In this document: positions 1 through 8,527 of the stretch, in pieces | How positions within the stretch are numbered: the first letter of the stretch is position 1 | How the letters are laid out: every line of letters begins with the position of its first letter | NCBI RefSeq assembly: GCF_003732265.1 | Contig: NZ_MOBK01000006.1 | Location: forward strand, 434,001 to 498,000 | Reading direction: 5' to 3' | DNA: 64,000 nucleotides | DNA from: Pseudomonas brassicacearum | GTDB lineage: Bacteria; Pseudomonadota; Gammaproteobacteria; Pseudomonadales; Pseudomonadaceae | Position numbers and translations under genes: made by a program | The notes under the pieces: generated by a model | The model's input: only the letters and a program-made list of their open reading frames with translations | Told to the model about the DNA's origin: nothing | The model's database searches: none

Positions 1-1
1 C

Positions 2-1246
2 GCTGGTTTTTTGATGTACCTGGTGATGGTTTGCCTGGGCGAACTGTCCGTGCAAATGCCGGTGTCCGGCTCGTTTCAAACTCATGCGACAAAGTTCATC
101 GGACCTGCCACCGGCTTCATGATCGGTTGGGTGTACTGGATGAGCTGGGCGACCACCGTGGGCCTGGAGTTCACGGCGGCGGGCATGTTGATGACGCGCT
201 GGTTTCCGGCGGTGCCGATCTGGTATTGGTCGGCGCTGTTCGTGGTGGTGCTGTTCGGTTTGAACGCACTGGCGACCCGCGCCTTCGGTGAAGCGGAATA
301 CTGGTTCTCCGGGATCAAGGTCGCGGCGATTCTTGGCTTTATCGTCGTCGGCGTGCTGGTGATCTTCGGCGCCATCCCGCTGACCAGCGGTGCGCCGGCG
401 CCGATGACGAGCAACCTGATCGGCGACTCACTGTTCCCCAACGGCCTGTCGGCGGTGTTCGCGGTGATGATGACCGTGGTCTACGCCTTCCAGGGCTGCG
501 AGATCATGGGGGTGGCCGCTGGCGAAACCGATCAACCGGAAAAAAGCATCCCGCGCGCGGTGCGCAACGTGGTGTTTCGCGTGTTGATTTTCTATGTGCT
601 GGCAATTGTGGTGCTCTCGGCGATTGTGCCGTGGCAGCAGGCCGGGTTGATGGAAAGTCCGTTTGTACAGGTGTTCGACATGGTCGGCATTCCTTATGCC
701 GCTGACCTGATGAACTTCGTGATCCTCACGGCGATTCTGTCGGTGGGCAACTCCGGCCTGTATGCCTCGACGCGCATTCTGTGGGCGATGTCGAAGACCG
801 GCATGGCGCCGAAAAGCCTGTCGCCCTTGAGCAAGCGCGGCGTCCCGTTGCGGGCGCTGAGCATCACCTTGTGCTTTGCGCTGGTGTCGCTGATGACCAG
901 TTTTGTCGCGGCAGACACGCTGTTCATGGTGCTGATGGCGGTGAGCGGCATGTCCGGCACGGTGACCTGGATTGTGATAGCGCTGGCGCAGTACAAATTC
1001 CGCAGGGCGTATCTGCGTGATGGCGGCAAGCTCAGCGATCTGAAATACCGCGCACCGTGGTTCCCGCTGCTGCCGCTGACGTGCATCGCGTTGTGCTGCT
1101 CGCTTTTTGTGTTCCTAGCACTGGATGAAACGCAACGGCCTTCGTTGTACTGGGGCTTTGGATTTATTGCGCTGTGTTATGGCGCGTACTTCCTGATCCA
1201 TCGCAAGCGCGAAGCGCTGCTGGCGCCGAGTTTGCCGACTGCTTAA
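2..1246 (+). CDS. Amino acid permease, APC superfamily (LysP-like), 5' truncated
   Basis: This is the C-terminal 414 residues of an inner-membrane amino acid:proton symporter. The reading frame is open to the window edge, so the true start lies upstream. Visible features are many hydrophobic helices, an early GELSVQMPVSGSF segment, and the GFGEAEYWFSGIKV-like segment (here FGEAEYWFSGIKV) typical of the amino acid transporter family, closest in memory to lysine permease LysP. The gene precedes an arginine-catabolic operon, so import of a basic amino acid is a reasonable inference, but substrate is not shown by sequence. A REP pair follows the stop. Confidence 0.85.
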   Translation, partial: AGFLMYLVMVCLGELSVQMPVSGSFQTHATKFIGPATGFMIGWVYWMSWATTVGLEFTAAGMLMTRWFPAVPIWYWSALFVVVLFGLNALATRAFGEAEYWFSGIKVAAILGFIVVGVLVIFGAIPLTSGAPAPMTSNLIGDSLFPNGLSAVFAVMMTVVYAFQGCEIMGVAAGETDQPEKSIPRAVRNVVFRVLIFYVLAIVVLSAIVPWQQAGLMESPFVQVFDMVGIPYAADLMNFVILTAILSVGNSGLYASTRILWAMSKTGMAPKSLSPLSKRGVPLRALSITLCFALVSLMTSFVAADTLFMVLMAVSGMSGTVTWIVIALAQYKFRRAYLRDGGKLSDLKYRAPWFPLLPLTCIALCCSLFVFLALDETQRPSLYWGFGFIALCYGAYFLIHRKREALLAPSLPTA

Positions 1247-1270
1247 ATCTTTGATTCAAAACGCATTCCC

Positions 1271-1360
1271 TGTGGGAGCGAGCTTGCTCGCGAAAGGGGT
1301 CTGTCAGTGGACATCAATGTTGACTGACAGGCCCTCTTCGCGAGCAAGCCCGCTCCCACA
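1271..1360. repeat. REP pair (inverted, fluorescens-type)
   Basis: Two inverted copies of the GTGGGAGCGNGCTTGCTCGCGAA core flank a short spacer holding a CTGTCAGT...ACTGACAG inner dyad. It sits just after the permease stop and may act as a 3' transcript stabiliser or attenuator. Confidence 0.9.
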
Positions 1361-1397
1361 TTTGTTTTGCGGTGGGCTGTAGGCAGTTGTTCGAAGT

Positions 1398-1485
1398 TGT
1401 AACAGCGCCATCCTCAGGGCACCGGATTAATAAAATAAATCCTATAAATACAAATAGTTATATATATTTTTAAGCTGTTACAGCT
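1398..1485. promoter_or_regulatory. Paired TGTAACAGC-type sites in AT-rich promoter region
   Basis: TGTAACAGC at 1398-1406 is repeated in inverted orientation as GCTGTTACA at 1474-1482. The second copy lies in a perfect dyad, AGCTGT-T-ACAGCT (1473-1485). The sequence between is unusually AT-rich (about 1430-1472) and could hold the promoter of the operon beginning at 1580. Binding protein unknown; assignment is inference. Confidence 0.4.
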
Positions 1486-1509
1486 CATTTCCCTGCCGAT
1501 TGCCGCCTT

Positions 1510-1527
1510 ACTGAACACTCGTTTAGT
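1510..1527. promoter_or_regulatory. Imperfect palindrome, TetR-like operator candidate
   Basis: ACTGAAC-ACTC-GTTTAGT is a dyad with six of seven matching arm positions, 53 bp before the crotonase start. TetR-family repressors of acyl-CoA operons often use dyads of this size and placement, but no TetR gene is visible in the window. Confidence 0.3.
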
Positions 1528-1579
1528 ATGGCCTCAAGTCGCATCACCTCAGACCAATCACAATAATTCGAGGATTCGC

Positions 1580-2371
1580 ATGACTACTCATTCTTCTCTG
1601 CTCAGTCAGGTCGAAGCCGGCGTTGCCTGGATCACCCTCAATCGCACCGCCCAGCGCAATGCGCTGGACATTCCGACCCTGAAAGCCCTCCACGCCTTGC
1701 TCGACCAATTCAACGCCGACCCCGCCGTGCGAGTGGTTGTGTTGACCGGCAGTGGTCGCAGTTTCTGCGCCGGTGCCGACTTGGCCGAGTGGGCCGAAGC
1801 CGAAGCCCGTGGCGCCCTCGAAACCTACGGCTGGACCGAGACCGCTCACGCCTTGATGAGCCGTTTGTACAGTCTGGAAAAACCCACTATCGCCGCCATC
1901 AACGGCACCGCCGTCGGCGCGGGCATGGACCTGACGCTGTGCTGCGATTTGCGCATCGCTGCGCAATCGGCGCGCTTCAAGGCTGGCTACACCAGCATGG
2001 CCTACTCGCCGGACGCCGGTGCCAGTTGGCATCTGCCACGGCTGATCGGTACCGAACAAGCCAAACGCCTGTTGTTCCTCGACGAATTGTGGGGCGCCGA
2101 CCGTGCCTTGGTCGCTGGCCTCGTCGGTGAAGTCTGCGCCGATGAGCAACTGCTCGACGTCGCCACTGAACTGGCCACCCGCCTGGCCAACGGTCCGACC
2201 TTCGCGTTTGCCCAGACCAAAAAACTCATGCGTGAAGGCGCCCAACGCAGCCTGCCGGAGCAACTGCAGGCCGAACTCGCCGCCGGCCTGTTGTGCGGTC
2301 GCAGCGAAGACGGCAACGAAGCCCTGCGCGCCTCCATCGAAAAACGCCCGGCCAACTTCATCGGTCGCTAA
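1580..2371 (+). CDS. Enoyl-CoA hydratase/isomerase (crotonase) family protein, PaaG-like active site
   Basis: A 263-residue crotonase-fold protein, normal length for the family. CAGADLAEW supplies the oxyanion-hole region and GTAVGAGMDLTLCCD the second. The two glutamates used by classical hydratases appear replaced: the first by Asp in GAGMDLTL and the second by Tyr in KAGYTSM. An aspartate in SPDAG is kept, as in PaaG-type isomerases. It opens a six-gene operon; start ATG is preceded by CGAGGA. The expected role is hydration or double-bond shift of the product of the next gene's dehydrogenase, on an unidentified acyl-CoA. Confidence 0.85.
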   Translation: MTTHSSLLSQVEAGVAWITLNRTAQRNALDIPTLKALHALLDQFNADPAVRVVVLTGSGRSFCAGADLAEWAEAEARGALETYGWTETAHALMSRLYSLEKPTIAAINGTAVGAGMDLTLCCDLRIAAQSARFKAGYTSMAYSPDAGASWHLPRLIGTEQAKRLLFLDELWGADRALVAGLVGEVCADEQLLDVATELATRLANGPTFAFAQTKKLMREGAQRSLPEQLQAELAAGLLCGRSEDGNEALRASIEKRPANFIGR

Positions 2372-2412
2372 GCCCCGACACCACCTCCAGCACACGAACA
2401 ACAGGTAGCCCC

Positions 2413-3573
2413 ATGAATTTCCAACTGACCCAAGAACAAGAAATGTTGGTGGACGCGGTACGCAGTTTTGTCGCCAAGGAACTGCTGCCCCATGAGGAAG
2501 CGGTCGACCGTGCCGACGAAGTCTCCCCGGAGCTGGCGGCACAGATTCGCGGCAAGGCCATCGCCGCCGGTTTCTATGCCTTCAACATGCCGGAAGAAGT
2601 CGGCGGCGGCGGTCTGGACTACCTGTCTCAGGCGCTGATCGAACGTGAGCTGTCGAAGGTCTCCTGGGCGTTGCATGTGTTCGTCGCCCGGCCGTCGAAA
2701 ATCCTCATGGCCTGCACCGGCGACCAGATCAACGACTACCTGTTGCCGTGCATCCAGGGCGAGAAAATCGACTGCTTCGCACTGACCGAACCAGGTGCCG
2801 GTTCCGACGCCAACGCGATCAAGACCCGCGCCGTCCGCGACGGTGATGACTTCATTCTGAACGGCAGCAAACACTTCATCAGCCACGCCGGCCATGCCGA
2901 CTTCGCCATCGTCTTCGCGGTGACCGACACCTACGAACACAACGGTCGCCAGCGCAACGCCGTGACCTCGTTTCTGGTCGACCGCAACACACCGGGCATG
3001 ACCATCCGCCGTGGTCCGAAGTGCGTGAGCAACCGTGGTTATCACACCTACGAAATGTTCTTCGACGACTGCCGCGTACCGGCTTCCAAAGTGCTCGGCG
3101 AAGTCGGCAAGGGCTGGGACGTGGCCAACGCCTGGCTGACCGCCGGGCGCGTCATGGTCGCCGCCAACTGTGTCGGTCAGGCGCAACGGGCGCTGGATGT
3201 GTCGCTGCAATGGGCGGCGGATCGCAAGCAGTTCGGCCAGCCGATCGGCACCTATCAAGGCGTCTCGTTCAAGCTCGCGGACATGGTCACGCAGATCCGC
3301 GCGGCCGAGCTGCTGACCTTGCACACTGCATGGAAAATGGACCAGGGCACCATGACCGATGGCGAGGCCGGCATGGCCAAACTGTTCGCCAGTGAAGTGC
3401 TCGGCAAGGTCGCTGATGAGGCGGTGCAGATTTTCGGTGGCATGGGCCTGATGGATGAATGCCCGGTGGAACGCATCTGGCGTAACGCGCGGATCGAGCG
3501 TGTCTGGGAAGGCACTTCGGAGATCCAGCGCCACATCATTTCCCGCGAATTGCTGCGGCCGCTGTTGCGCTGA
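2413..3573 (+). CDS. Acyl-CoA dehydrogenase family protein
   Basis: A 386-residue FAD-dependent acyl-CoA dehydrogenase. It shows the N-terminal LTQEQEMLVDAVRSF helix, the flavin-site signature FALTEPGAGSDA, and the C-terminal VWEGTSEIQRHII segment carrying the catalytic glutamate. The ATG at 2413 was chosen because it matches the family N-terminus and follows AGGTAG; an in-frame extension back to 2293 has no family similarity. It is predicted to form a 2,3-enoyl-CoA from a short, possibly guanidino- or amino-substituted acyl-CoA, delivering electrons to ETF. Confidence 0.9.
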   Translation: MNFQLTQEQEMLVDAVRSFVAKELLPHEEAVDRADEVSPELAAQIRGKAIAAGFYAFNMPEEVGGGGLDYLSQALIERELSKVSWALHVFVARPSKILMACTGDQINDYLLPCIQGEKIDCFALTEPGAGSDANAIKTRAVRDGDDFILNGSKHFISHAGHADFAIVFAVTDTYEHNGRQRNAVTSFLVDRNTPGMTIRRGPKCVSNRGYHTYEMFFDDCRVPASKVLGEVGKGWDVANAWLTAGRVMVAANCVGQAQRALDVSLQWAADRKQFGQPIGTYQGVSFKLADMVTQIRAAELLTLHTAWKMDQGTMTDGEAGMAKLFASEVLGKVADEAVQIFGGMGLMDECPVERIWRNARIERVWEGTSEIQRHIISRELLRPLLR

Positions 3574-3591
3574 TCGGCCCGGAGAATTTTT

Positions 3592-5691
3592 ATGTCGCAG
3601 ACAATTCGTGACAACCTCAAACGCCTGCTCGCGCCGCGCCATCTGGCGTTTGTCGGTGGCCGCAGCATGGCCCGCGCGCTCAAGCGCTGCGCCGAAGGTG
3701 GTTACCTGGGCGAGATGTGGCTGGTCAATCCGCAGCACGACACGCTTGAAGGCGTGCCGTGTGTGCGCAGCATCGCCGAACTGCCCTGCGGCCCGGACGC
3801 GGTGTTCATCGCGACCAACCGCGAGCTGACCCTGGCCTGTGTCGCCGAACTGGCGGCCAAAGGCGCGGGCGGGGCGATTTGCTACGCCTCCGGGTTTGCC
3901 GAAACCGGCGCGGAAGGCCAGGCCTTGCAGCAACAATTACTCAAAGCCGCCGGCAGCATGGCGTTGCTCGGCCCCAACTGCTACGGCTTGCTCGACTACC
4001 TGCACAGCTCCGCGCTGTGGCCGGTGGCCCATGGCGGAAAACCGGTGGAGAAGGGCGTCGCCGTCCTGACCCAGAGCGGCAACTTCGCCTACAACCTGTC
4101 GATGAGCGACCGTTCGCTGCCGGTGGCCTACATGGCGTCGGTCGGCAATCAGGCGCAATTGGGCATTGCCGAATTAATGGACGTGTTGCTCGATGAGCCG
4201 CGCGTCACCGCCATCGGCTTGCACCTCGAAGGCCTGAAAAACGTACCGGGTTTCGCTCGCGCCGCACACAAGGCGCTGGAGAAAGGCATCCCGATCATCG
4301 CCCTGAAAACCGGCGTGTCGCAGATCGGTGCGGAACTGGCGCTCAGTCACACCAGTTCGCTGTCCGGCTCGGATGCGCTGTACGACAGTCTGTTTGCGCG
4401 CCTCGGCGTGATCCGTGTCAGCGGCCCGGTGAGTTTTGTCGAAACCCTGAAAGCGGCGGCGTGCGGCCAGTTACCGGCAGGCAATAGCCTGATTGCGCTG
4501 GCCTGTTCCGGTGGTGACGCCGGGTTGATTGCCGACTACGCCGAACGCAATGACTTGAGCCTGCCCAAACTCGATGACGGTCAGGTCGGGGAGCTGGCAC
4601 AGGTACTTCCAACCTACGCCAACCTGGTCAATCCGCTGGATTTCACCACGGCGATCTGGGGCGACGGTGAAGCCTTGAACCGCATGCTCGACAGCGCCCT
4701 GCGCACCGAAGCCGACGCCGCGATGCTGGTGCTCGATTACCCGGCGGAGTTCACCGGCGAACGCAAGGAATGCGACCTGCTGCTGGAGCTGTTTTGCGCC
4801 GCACTGGTGCGCCACGGCAAGACCGGTTTCGTCACTTCGGCGTTTCCTGAGTTGCTGCCGGCCTACGCTCGTGATCGTCTGCATGCGCAAGGCGTTGCTG
4901 CGTTGCAAGGTGTGGAAGACGGCTTGGCGGCGTGGGGGCGCATTGCCGGTTATCAGCGCAATCGTCAGGCACTGCTGGCGCTCGGTGAATCGGCGCTGGT
5001 GCCGCACTGTCCGCACGCCTTGGTCGGCGAAGGGCGCCTGCTCAACGAGTGGGATTCGAAAAAAGCACTGCGCGCCTTTGGCCTGCCGACGCCCAACGGC
5101 GTCTTGAGCACGCCGGACAACGCGCTGAGTAACGCCAACGTGTTGGGTTATCCGCTGGTACTGAAAGCGGTCAGCGCGCAACTGCCACACAAAACCGAGG
5201 CCGGCGCCGTGGCGCTGAATATCAAGGACGCCACCGCCCTGAGCGCCGCCCTGAAAAAAATGCGCGCAAGCATTGCCGAGTACGCACCGCAGGTGCCGTT
5301 CGATCAAGTGCTGCTGGAGCCGATGGCCAAGCCGCCGCTGGCTGAATTGATCGTCGGCATCAAGCGCGAAAATGACTTCGGCCTGGCCCTGGTCATCGGC
5401 GCTGGCGGGATTCTGGTGGAGTTGCTCAAGGACAGTCGCAGCCTGCTGTTGCCGACTACCGATGGCGCCATCCGCAAGGCCGTTTTAAGCCTGCGCAGTG
5501 CCGCGTTGCTGCAAGGTTTTCGCGGTCGGGAAGCGGCGGATCTGGATTCGCTGGTCGCCGCAATCCGTGCGGTGGCCGATTACGCCTGCGAGAACGCCGG
5601 GCAGTTGCTGGAACTCGATGTGAACCCATTGTTGGTCGGTGCCGCTGGCACGACTGCGGTCGATGCGTTGATTCGCCTTGGCCACGAGTGA
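3592..5691 (+). CDS. Acyl-CoA ligase of the ADP-forming acetate-CoA ligase family
   Basis: A 699-residue fusion with the order CoA-binding Rossmann domain, succinyl-CoA-ligase-like domain and C-terminal ATP-grasp domain. GVAVLTQSGNF marks the CoA-ligase domain. His253 in ALSHTSSLSGSD is at the position of the phospho-histidine of this family. The ATP-grasp part starts near residue 480 (NEWDSKKALRAFGLPTP). Such enzymes make acyl-CoA from a free acid and ATP. In this operon the free acid would be the product of the aldehyde dehydrogenase, for example 4-guanidinobutyrate; that link is inference. Preceded by GGAGAA. Confidence 0.85.
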   Translation: MSQTIRDNLKRLLAPRHLAFVGGRSMARALKRCAEGGYLGEMWLVNPQHDTLEGVPCVRSIAELPCGPDAVFIATNRELTLACVAELAAKGAGGAICYASGFAETGAEGQALQQQLLKAAGSMALLGPNCYGLLDYLHSSALWPVAHGGKPVEKGVAVLTQSGNFAYNLSMSDRSLPVAYMASVGNQAQLGIAELMDVLLDEPRVTAIGLHLEGLKNVPGFARAAHKALEKGIPIIALKTGVSQIGAELALSHTSSLSGSDALYDSLFARLGVIRVSGPVSFVETLKAAACGQLPAGNSLIALACSGGDAGLIADYAERNDLSLPKLDDGQVGELAQVLPTYANLVNPLDFTTAIWGDGEALNRMLDSALRTEADAAMLVLDYPAEFTGERKECDLLLELFCAALVRHGKTGFVTSAFPELLPAYARDRLHAQGVAALQGVEDGLAAWGRIAGYQRNRQALLALGESALVPHCPHALVGEGRLLNEWDSKKALRAFGLPTPNGVLSTPDNALSNANVLGYPLVLKAVSAQLPHKTEAGAVALNIKDATALSAALKKMRASIAEYAPQVPFDQVLLEPMAKPPLAELIVGIKRENDFGLALVIGAGGILVELLKDSRSLLLPTTDGAIRKAVLSLRSAALLQGFRGREAADLDSLVAAIRAVADYACENAGQLLELDVNPLLVGAAGTTAVDALIRLGHE

Positions 5692-5701
5692 GGATGTGAA
5701 C

Positions 5702-7309
5702 ATGCAAACCACAACATTGACCGGCGGCCAGGCCCTGGTGCGTCTGCTGGCCAACTACGGCGTCGACACCGTGTTCGGCATTCCCGGCGTGCACACGCTG
5801 GAGTTGTATCGCGGCTTGCCCGGCAGCGGCATTCGCCACGTCCTGACCCGCCACGAGCAAGGCGCCAGTTTCATGGCCGACGGCTATGCGCGAATCAGTG
5901 GCAAACCGGGCGTGTGCTTCATCATCACCGGGCCAGGCGTGACTAATGCCGCCACCGGCATCGGCCAGGCCTATGCCGACTCGATTCCGATGCTGGTGAT
6001 TTCCAGCGTCAACCACACCGCCAGCCTCGGCAAGGGTTGGGGCTGCCTGCACGAAACCCAGGACCAGCGTGCGATCACCGCACCCATCACCGCGTTCTCG
6101 GCGGTCGCATTGAGCGCCGAGGACCTGCCGGAACTGATCGCCCGCGCCTACGCGGTGTTCGACAGCGAGCGTCCGCGCCCGGTGCACATCTCGGTGCCGC
6201 TGGACGTGTTGTCCGCAAAAATCAGCCGCGACTGGAGCAACGACGTCGTGCGTCGCCCGGGGCGCGGTGCAGCATCAACCACAGCGCTGGACGAGGCCGT
6301 GGCCAAGCTGCAAAACGCCAAGCGGCCGATGATCATTGCCGGTGGCGGCGCGTTGAATGCGCAACCAGCCCTGCAAGACATCAGCACCCGACTGGCCGCG
6401 CCGCTGTTCACCAGCGTCGCCGGCAAAGGTTTGCTGCCGCCGGATGCGCCGCTGAACGCGGGCTCGACCCTGTGCGTCGAACCCGGCTGGAACCTGATCG
6501 CCGAGGCCGACGTGGTGCTGGCGGTCGGCACCGAAATGGCCGACACCGATTTCTGGCGCGAGCGTTTGCCGCTGAATGCCGAACTGCTGCGCGTGGACAT
6601 CGACCCGCGCAAGTTCAACGACTTCTACCCGTGCGCGGTGGCGTTGCACGGCGATGCGCAGCAAACCCTCGCCGCGCTGCTGGAACGTCTGCCGTCCGCT
6701 GCGCGTGATGTCAGCGCAGCGATTGCTGCCGTCGCGGCGTTGCGCGAAGCCGTAAAGGCAAGTCATGGCCCGTTACAGTCGATCCACCAGGCGATCCTCG
6801 ACCGTATCGCCGCCGAGTTGCCGGCCGATGCATTCATCAGCACCGACATGACTCAACTGGCCTACACCGGCAACTACGCCTTCAACAGCCTGGCACCGCG
6901 CAGCTGGTTGCACCCCACCGGTTACGGCACGTTGGGGTATGGCTTGCCGGCGGGTATCGGCGCCAAGTTCGGCGCGCCGCAGCGGCCGGGTCTGGTGCTG
7001 GTCGGCGACGGTGGTTTCCTCTACACCGCGCAAGAACTGGCGACCGCTGTCGAAGAGCTCGACAGCCCGCTGGTGGTGCTGTTGTGGAACAACGACGCGC
7101 TGGGCCAGATTCGCGACGACATGCTCGGGCTCGACATCGAACCGATTGGCGTACTGCCACGCAACCCGGATTTCGCTGCCCTCGGTCGTGCGTTCGGCTG
7201 CACCGTGAACCAGCCGCAAAGCCTGGCCGAGCTGCAAACCGATCTGCGCCACGGCTTCAAGCGCAACGGCGTGACCCTGATCGAACTCAAGCAGGCGTGC
7301 GCGCACTGA
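5702..7309 (+). CDS. aruI: Thiamine-diphosphate 2-ketoacid decarboxylase, AruI-like (5-guanidino-2-oxopentanoate decarboxylase)
   Basis: A 535-residue ThDP enzyme of the acetolactate synthase/decarboxylase fold. Glu52 in TRHEQGASFMADGYAR is the catalytic cofactor-activating glutamate, and the C-terminal GDGGFLYTAQE...LLWNNDALG is the ThDP/Mg motif. Adjacent to an AruH-type transaminase, it is best read as 2-ketoarginine decarboxylase giving 4-guanidinobutyraldehyde and CO2. ATG at 5702 follows AGGATGTGA; the upstream in-frame GTG at 5678 overlaps the previous gene and lacks a better ribosome site. Related acetolactate synthase paralogues are an alternative, but context favours AruI. Confidence 0.8.
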   Translation: MQTTTLTGGQALVRLLANYGVDTVFGIPGVHTLELYRGLPGSGIRHVLTRHEQGASFMADGYARISGKPGVCFIITGPGVTNAATGIGQAYADSIPMLVISSVNHTASLGKGWGCLHETQDQRAITAPITAFSAVALSAEDLPELIARAYAVFDSERPRPVHISVPLDVLSAKISRDWSNDVVRRPGRGAASTTALDEAVAKLQNAKRPMIIAGGGALNAQPALQDISTRLAAPLFTSVAGKGLLPPDAPLNAGSTLCVEPGWNLIAEADVVLAVGTEMADTDFWRERLPLNAELLRVDIDPRKFNDFYPCAVALHGDAQQTLAALLERLPSAARDVSAAIAAVAALREAVKASHGPLQSIHQAILDRIAAELPADAFISTDMTQLAYTGNYAFNSLAPRSWLHPTGYGTLGYGLPAGIGAKFGAPQRPGLVLVGDGGFLYTAQELATAVEELDSPLVVLLWNNDALGQIRDDMLGLDIEPIGVLPRNPDFAALGRAFGCTVNQPQSLAELQTDLRHGFKRNGVTLIELKQACAH

Positions 7310-7336
7310 TTTTCATTTTCTGGCAGAGGTATCGCC

Positions 7337-8527
7337 ATGCGCTTTTCCGATCTGACACAACGTATCGCCGGGGACGGCGCTGCCGCGTGGGACATTCATT
7401 ACCGCGCACTCGCGCTGCAAGAGCAGGGTGAAGACATTCTGCTGCTGTCGGTCGGCGACCCGGATTTCGACACGCCGGCGCCGATTGTGCAGGCGGCCAT
7501 CGACAGCCTGTTGTCCGGCAACACCCACTACGCCGACGTGCGTGGCAAACGTGCCTTGCGCGAAAGCATCGCCAGGCACTACGGACGACGCAGTGGTCAG
7601 CAGGTCTCGGCTGATCAGGTGATCGTCCTGGCCGGCGCGCAATGCGCGTTGTTCAGCGTTGCCCAGTGCGTGCTCAACCCTGGCGATGAAGTGATTGTCG
7701 CCGAGCCGATGTACGTGACCTATGAAGCCGTATTCGGTGCCTGTGGCGCGGTGGTGATTCCAGTGCCGGTGCGTTCGGAAAACGGTTTCCGCGTGCTGCC
7801 TGAAGATGTCGCCGCCCGCATCACGCCGCGCACTCGGGCCTTGGCGCTGAACAGTCCACACAACCCGTCGGGCGCCAGTTTGTCCCGCACCACGTGGCAA
7901 GCGTTGGCCGACCTGTGCATCGCCCACGACCTGTGGCTGATTTCCGATGAGGTCTACAGCGAGCTGTTGTTCGACGGCGAGCACGTCAGCCCGGCCAGTT
8001 TGCCGGGTATGGCCGAGCGCACCGCGACGCTCAACAGCCTGTCGAAATCCCATGCCATGACCGGTTGGCGAATCGGCTGGGCGGTGGCACCACCGGCCCT
8101 CGCTGCACATTTGGAAAACCTCGCACTCTGCATGCTTTATGGCTTGCCGGACTTCGTGCAGGACGCCGCCGTCGTCGCCCTCGAAAGCAACTTGCCCGAG
8201 CTGGAGGCGATGCGTGAAGCCTATCGCCAACGCCGTGATCTGGTCTGCGAATGCCTGGCCGATTGCCCCGGCGTGCGGGCCTTGAAACCCGATGGCGGGA
8301 TGTTCGTGATGGTCGATATCCGCGACACCGGGCTCAGCGCCCAGGCGTTTGCCGACCGCTTGCTCGACCGCCATGGCGTGTCGGTGCTGGCCGGTGAAGC
8401 CTTCGGCCCGAGCGCTGCCGGGCACATTCGCCTGGGGTTGGTGTTGGGCGCGGAGCCGCTGCGTGACGCTTGCCAGCGCATCACCCGTTGCGCCACTGAA
8501 TTGCTGGAGTCTCAGGTTTATGCATAA
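7337..8527 (+). CDS. aruH: Arginine:pyruvate transaminase AruH-like, PLP fold type I
   Basis: A 396-residue class I/II aminotransferase. Lys237 in NSLSKSHAMTGWR is the PLP Schiff-base lysine, with LNSPHNPSG and ISDEVYSELLF as further cofactor-site motifs. The sequence agrees closely with what I remember of Pseudomonas aeruginosa AruH, including the N-terminal TQRIAGDGAAAWDIHYRA segment. The reaction would be L-arginine plus pyruvate to 2-ketoarginine plus alanine. Its stop overlaps the start of the aldehyde dehydrogenase by 8 nt. Confidence 0.85.
   Translation: MRFSDLTQRIAGDGAAAWDIHYRALALQEQGEDILLLSVGDPDFDTPAPIVQAAIDSLLSGNTHYADVRGKRALRESIARHYGRRSGQQVSADQVIVLAGAQCALFSVAQCVLNPGDEVIVAEPMYVTYEAVFGACGAVVIPVPVRSENGFRVLPEDVAARITPRTRALALNSPHNPSGASLSRTTWQALADLCIAHDLWLISDEVYSELLFDGEHVSPASLPGMAERTATLNSLSKSHAMTGWRIGWAVAPPALAAHLENLALCMLYGLPDFVQDAAVVALESNLPELEAMREAYRQRRDLVCECLADCPGVRALKPDGGMFVMVDIRDTGLSAQAFADRLLDRHGVSVLAGEAFGPSAAGHIRLGLVLGAEPLRDACQRITRCATELLESQVYA

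Noticed and set aside
2368..3936. A 522-codon open frame on the - strand
   Set aside because: Antisense to the acyl-CoA dehydrogenase and ligase genes, with no recognisable domain.
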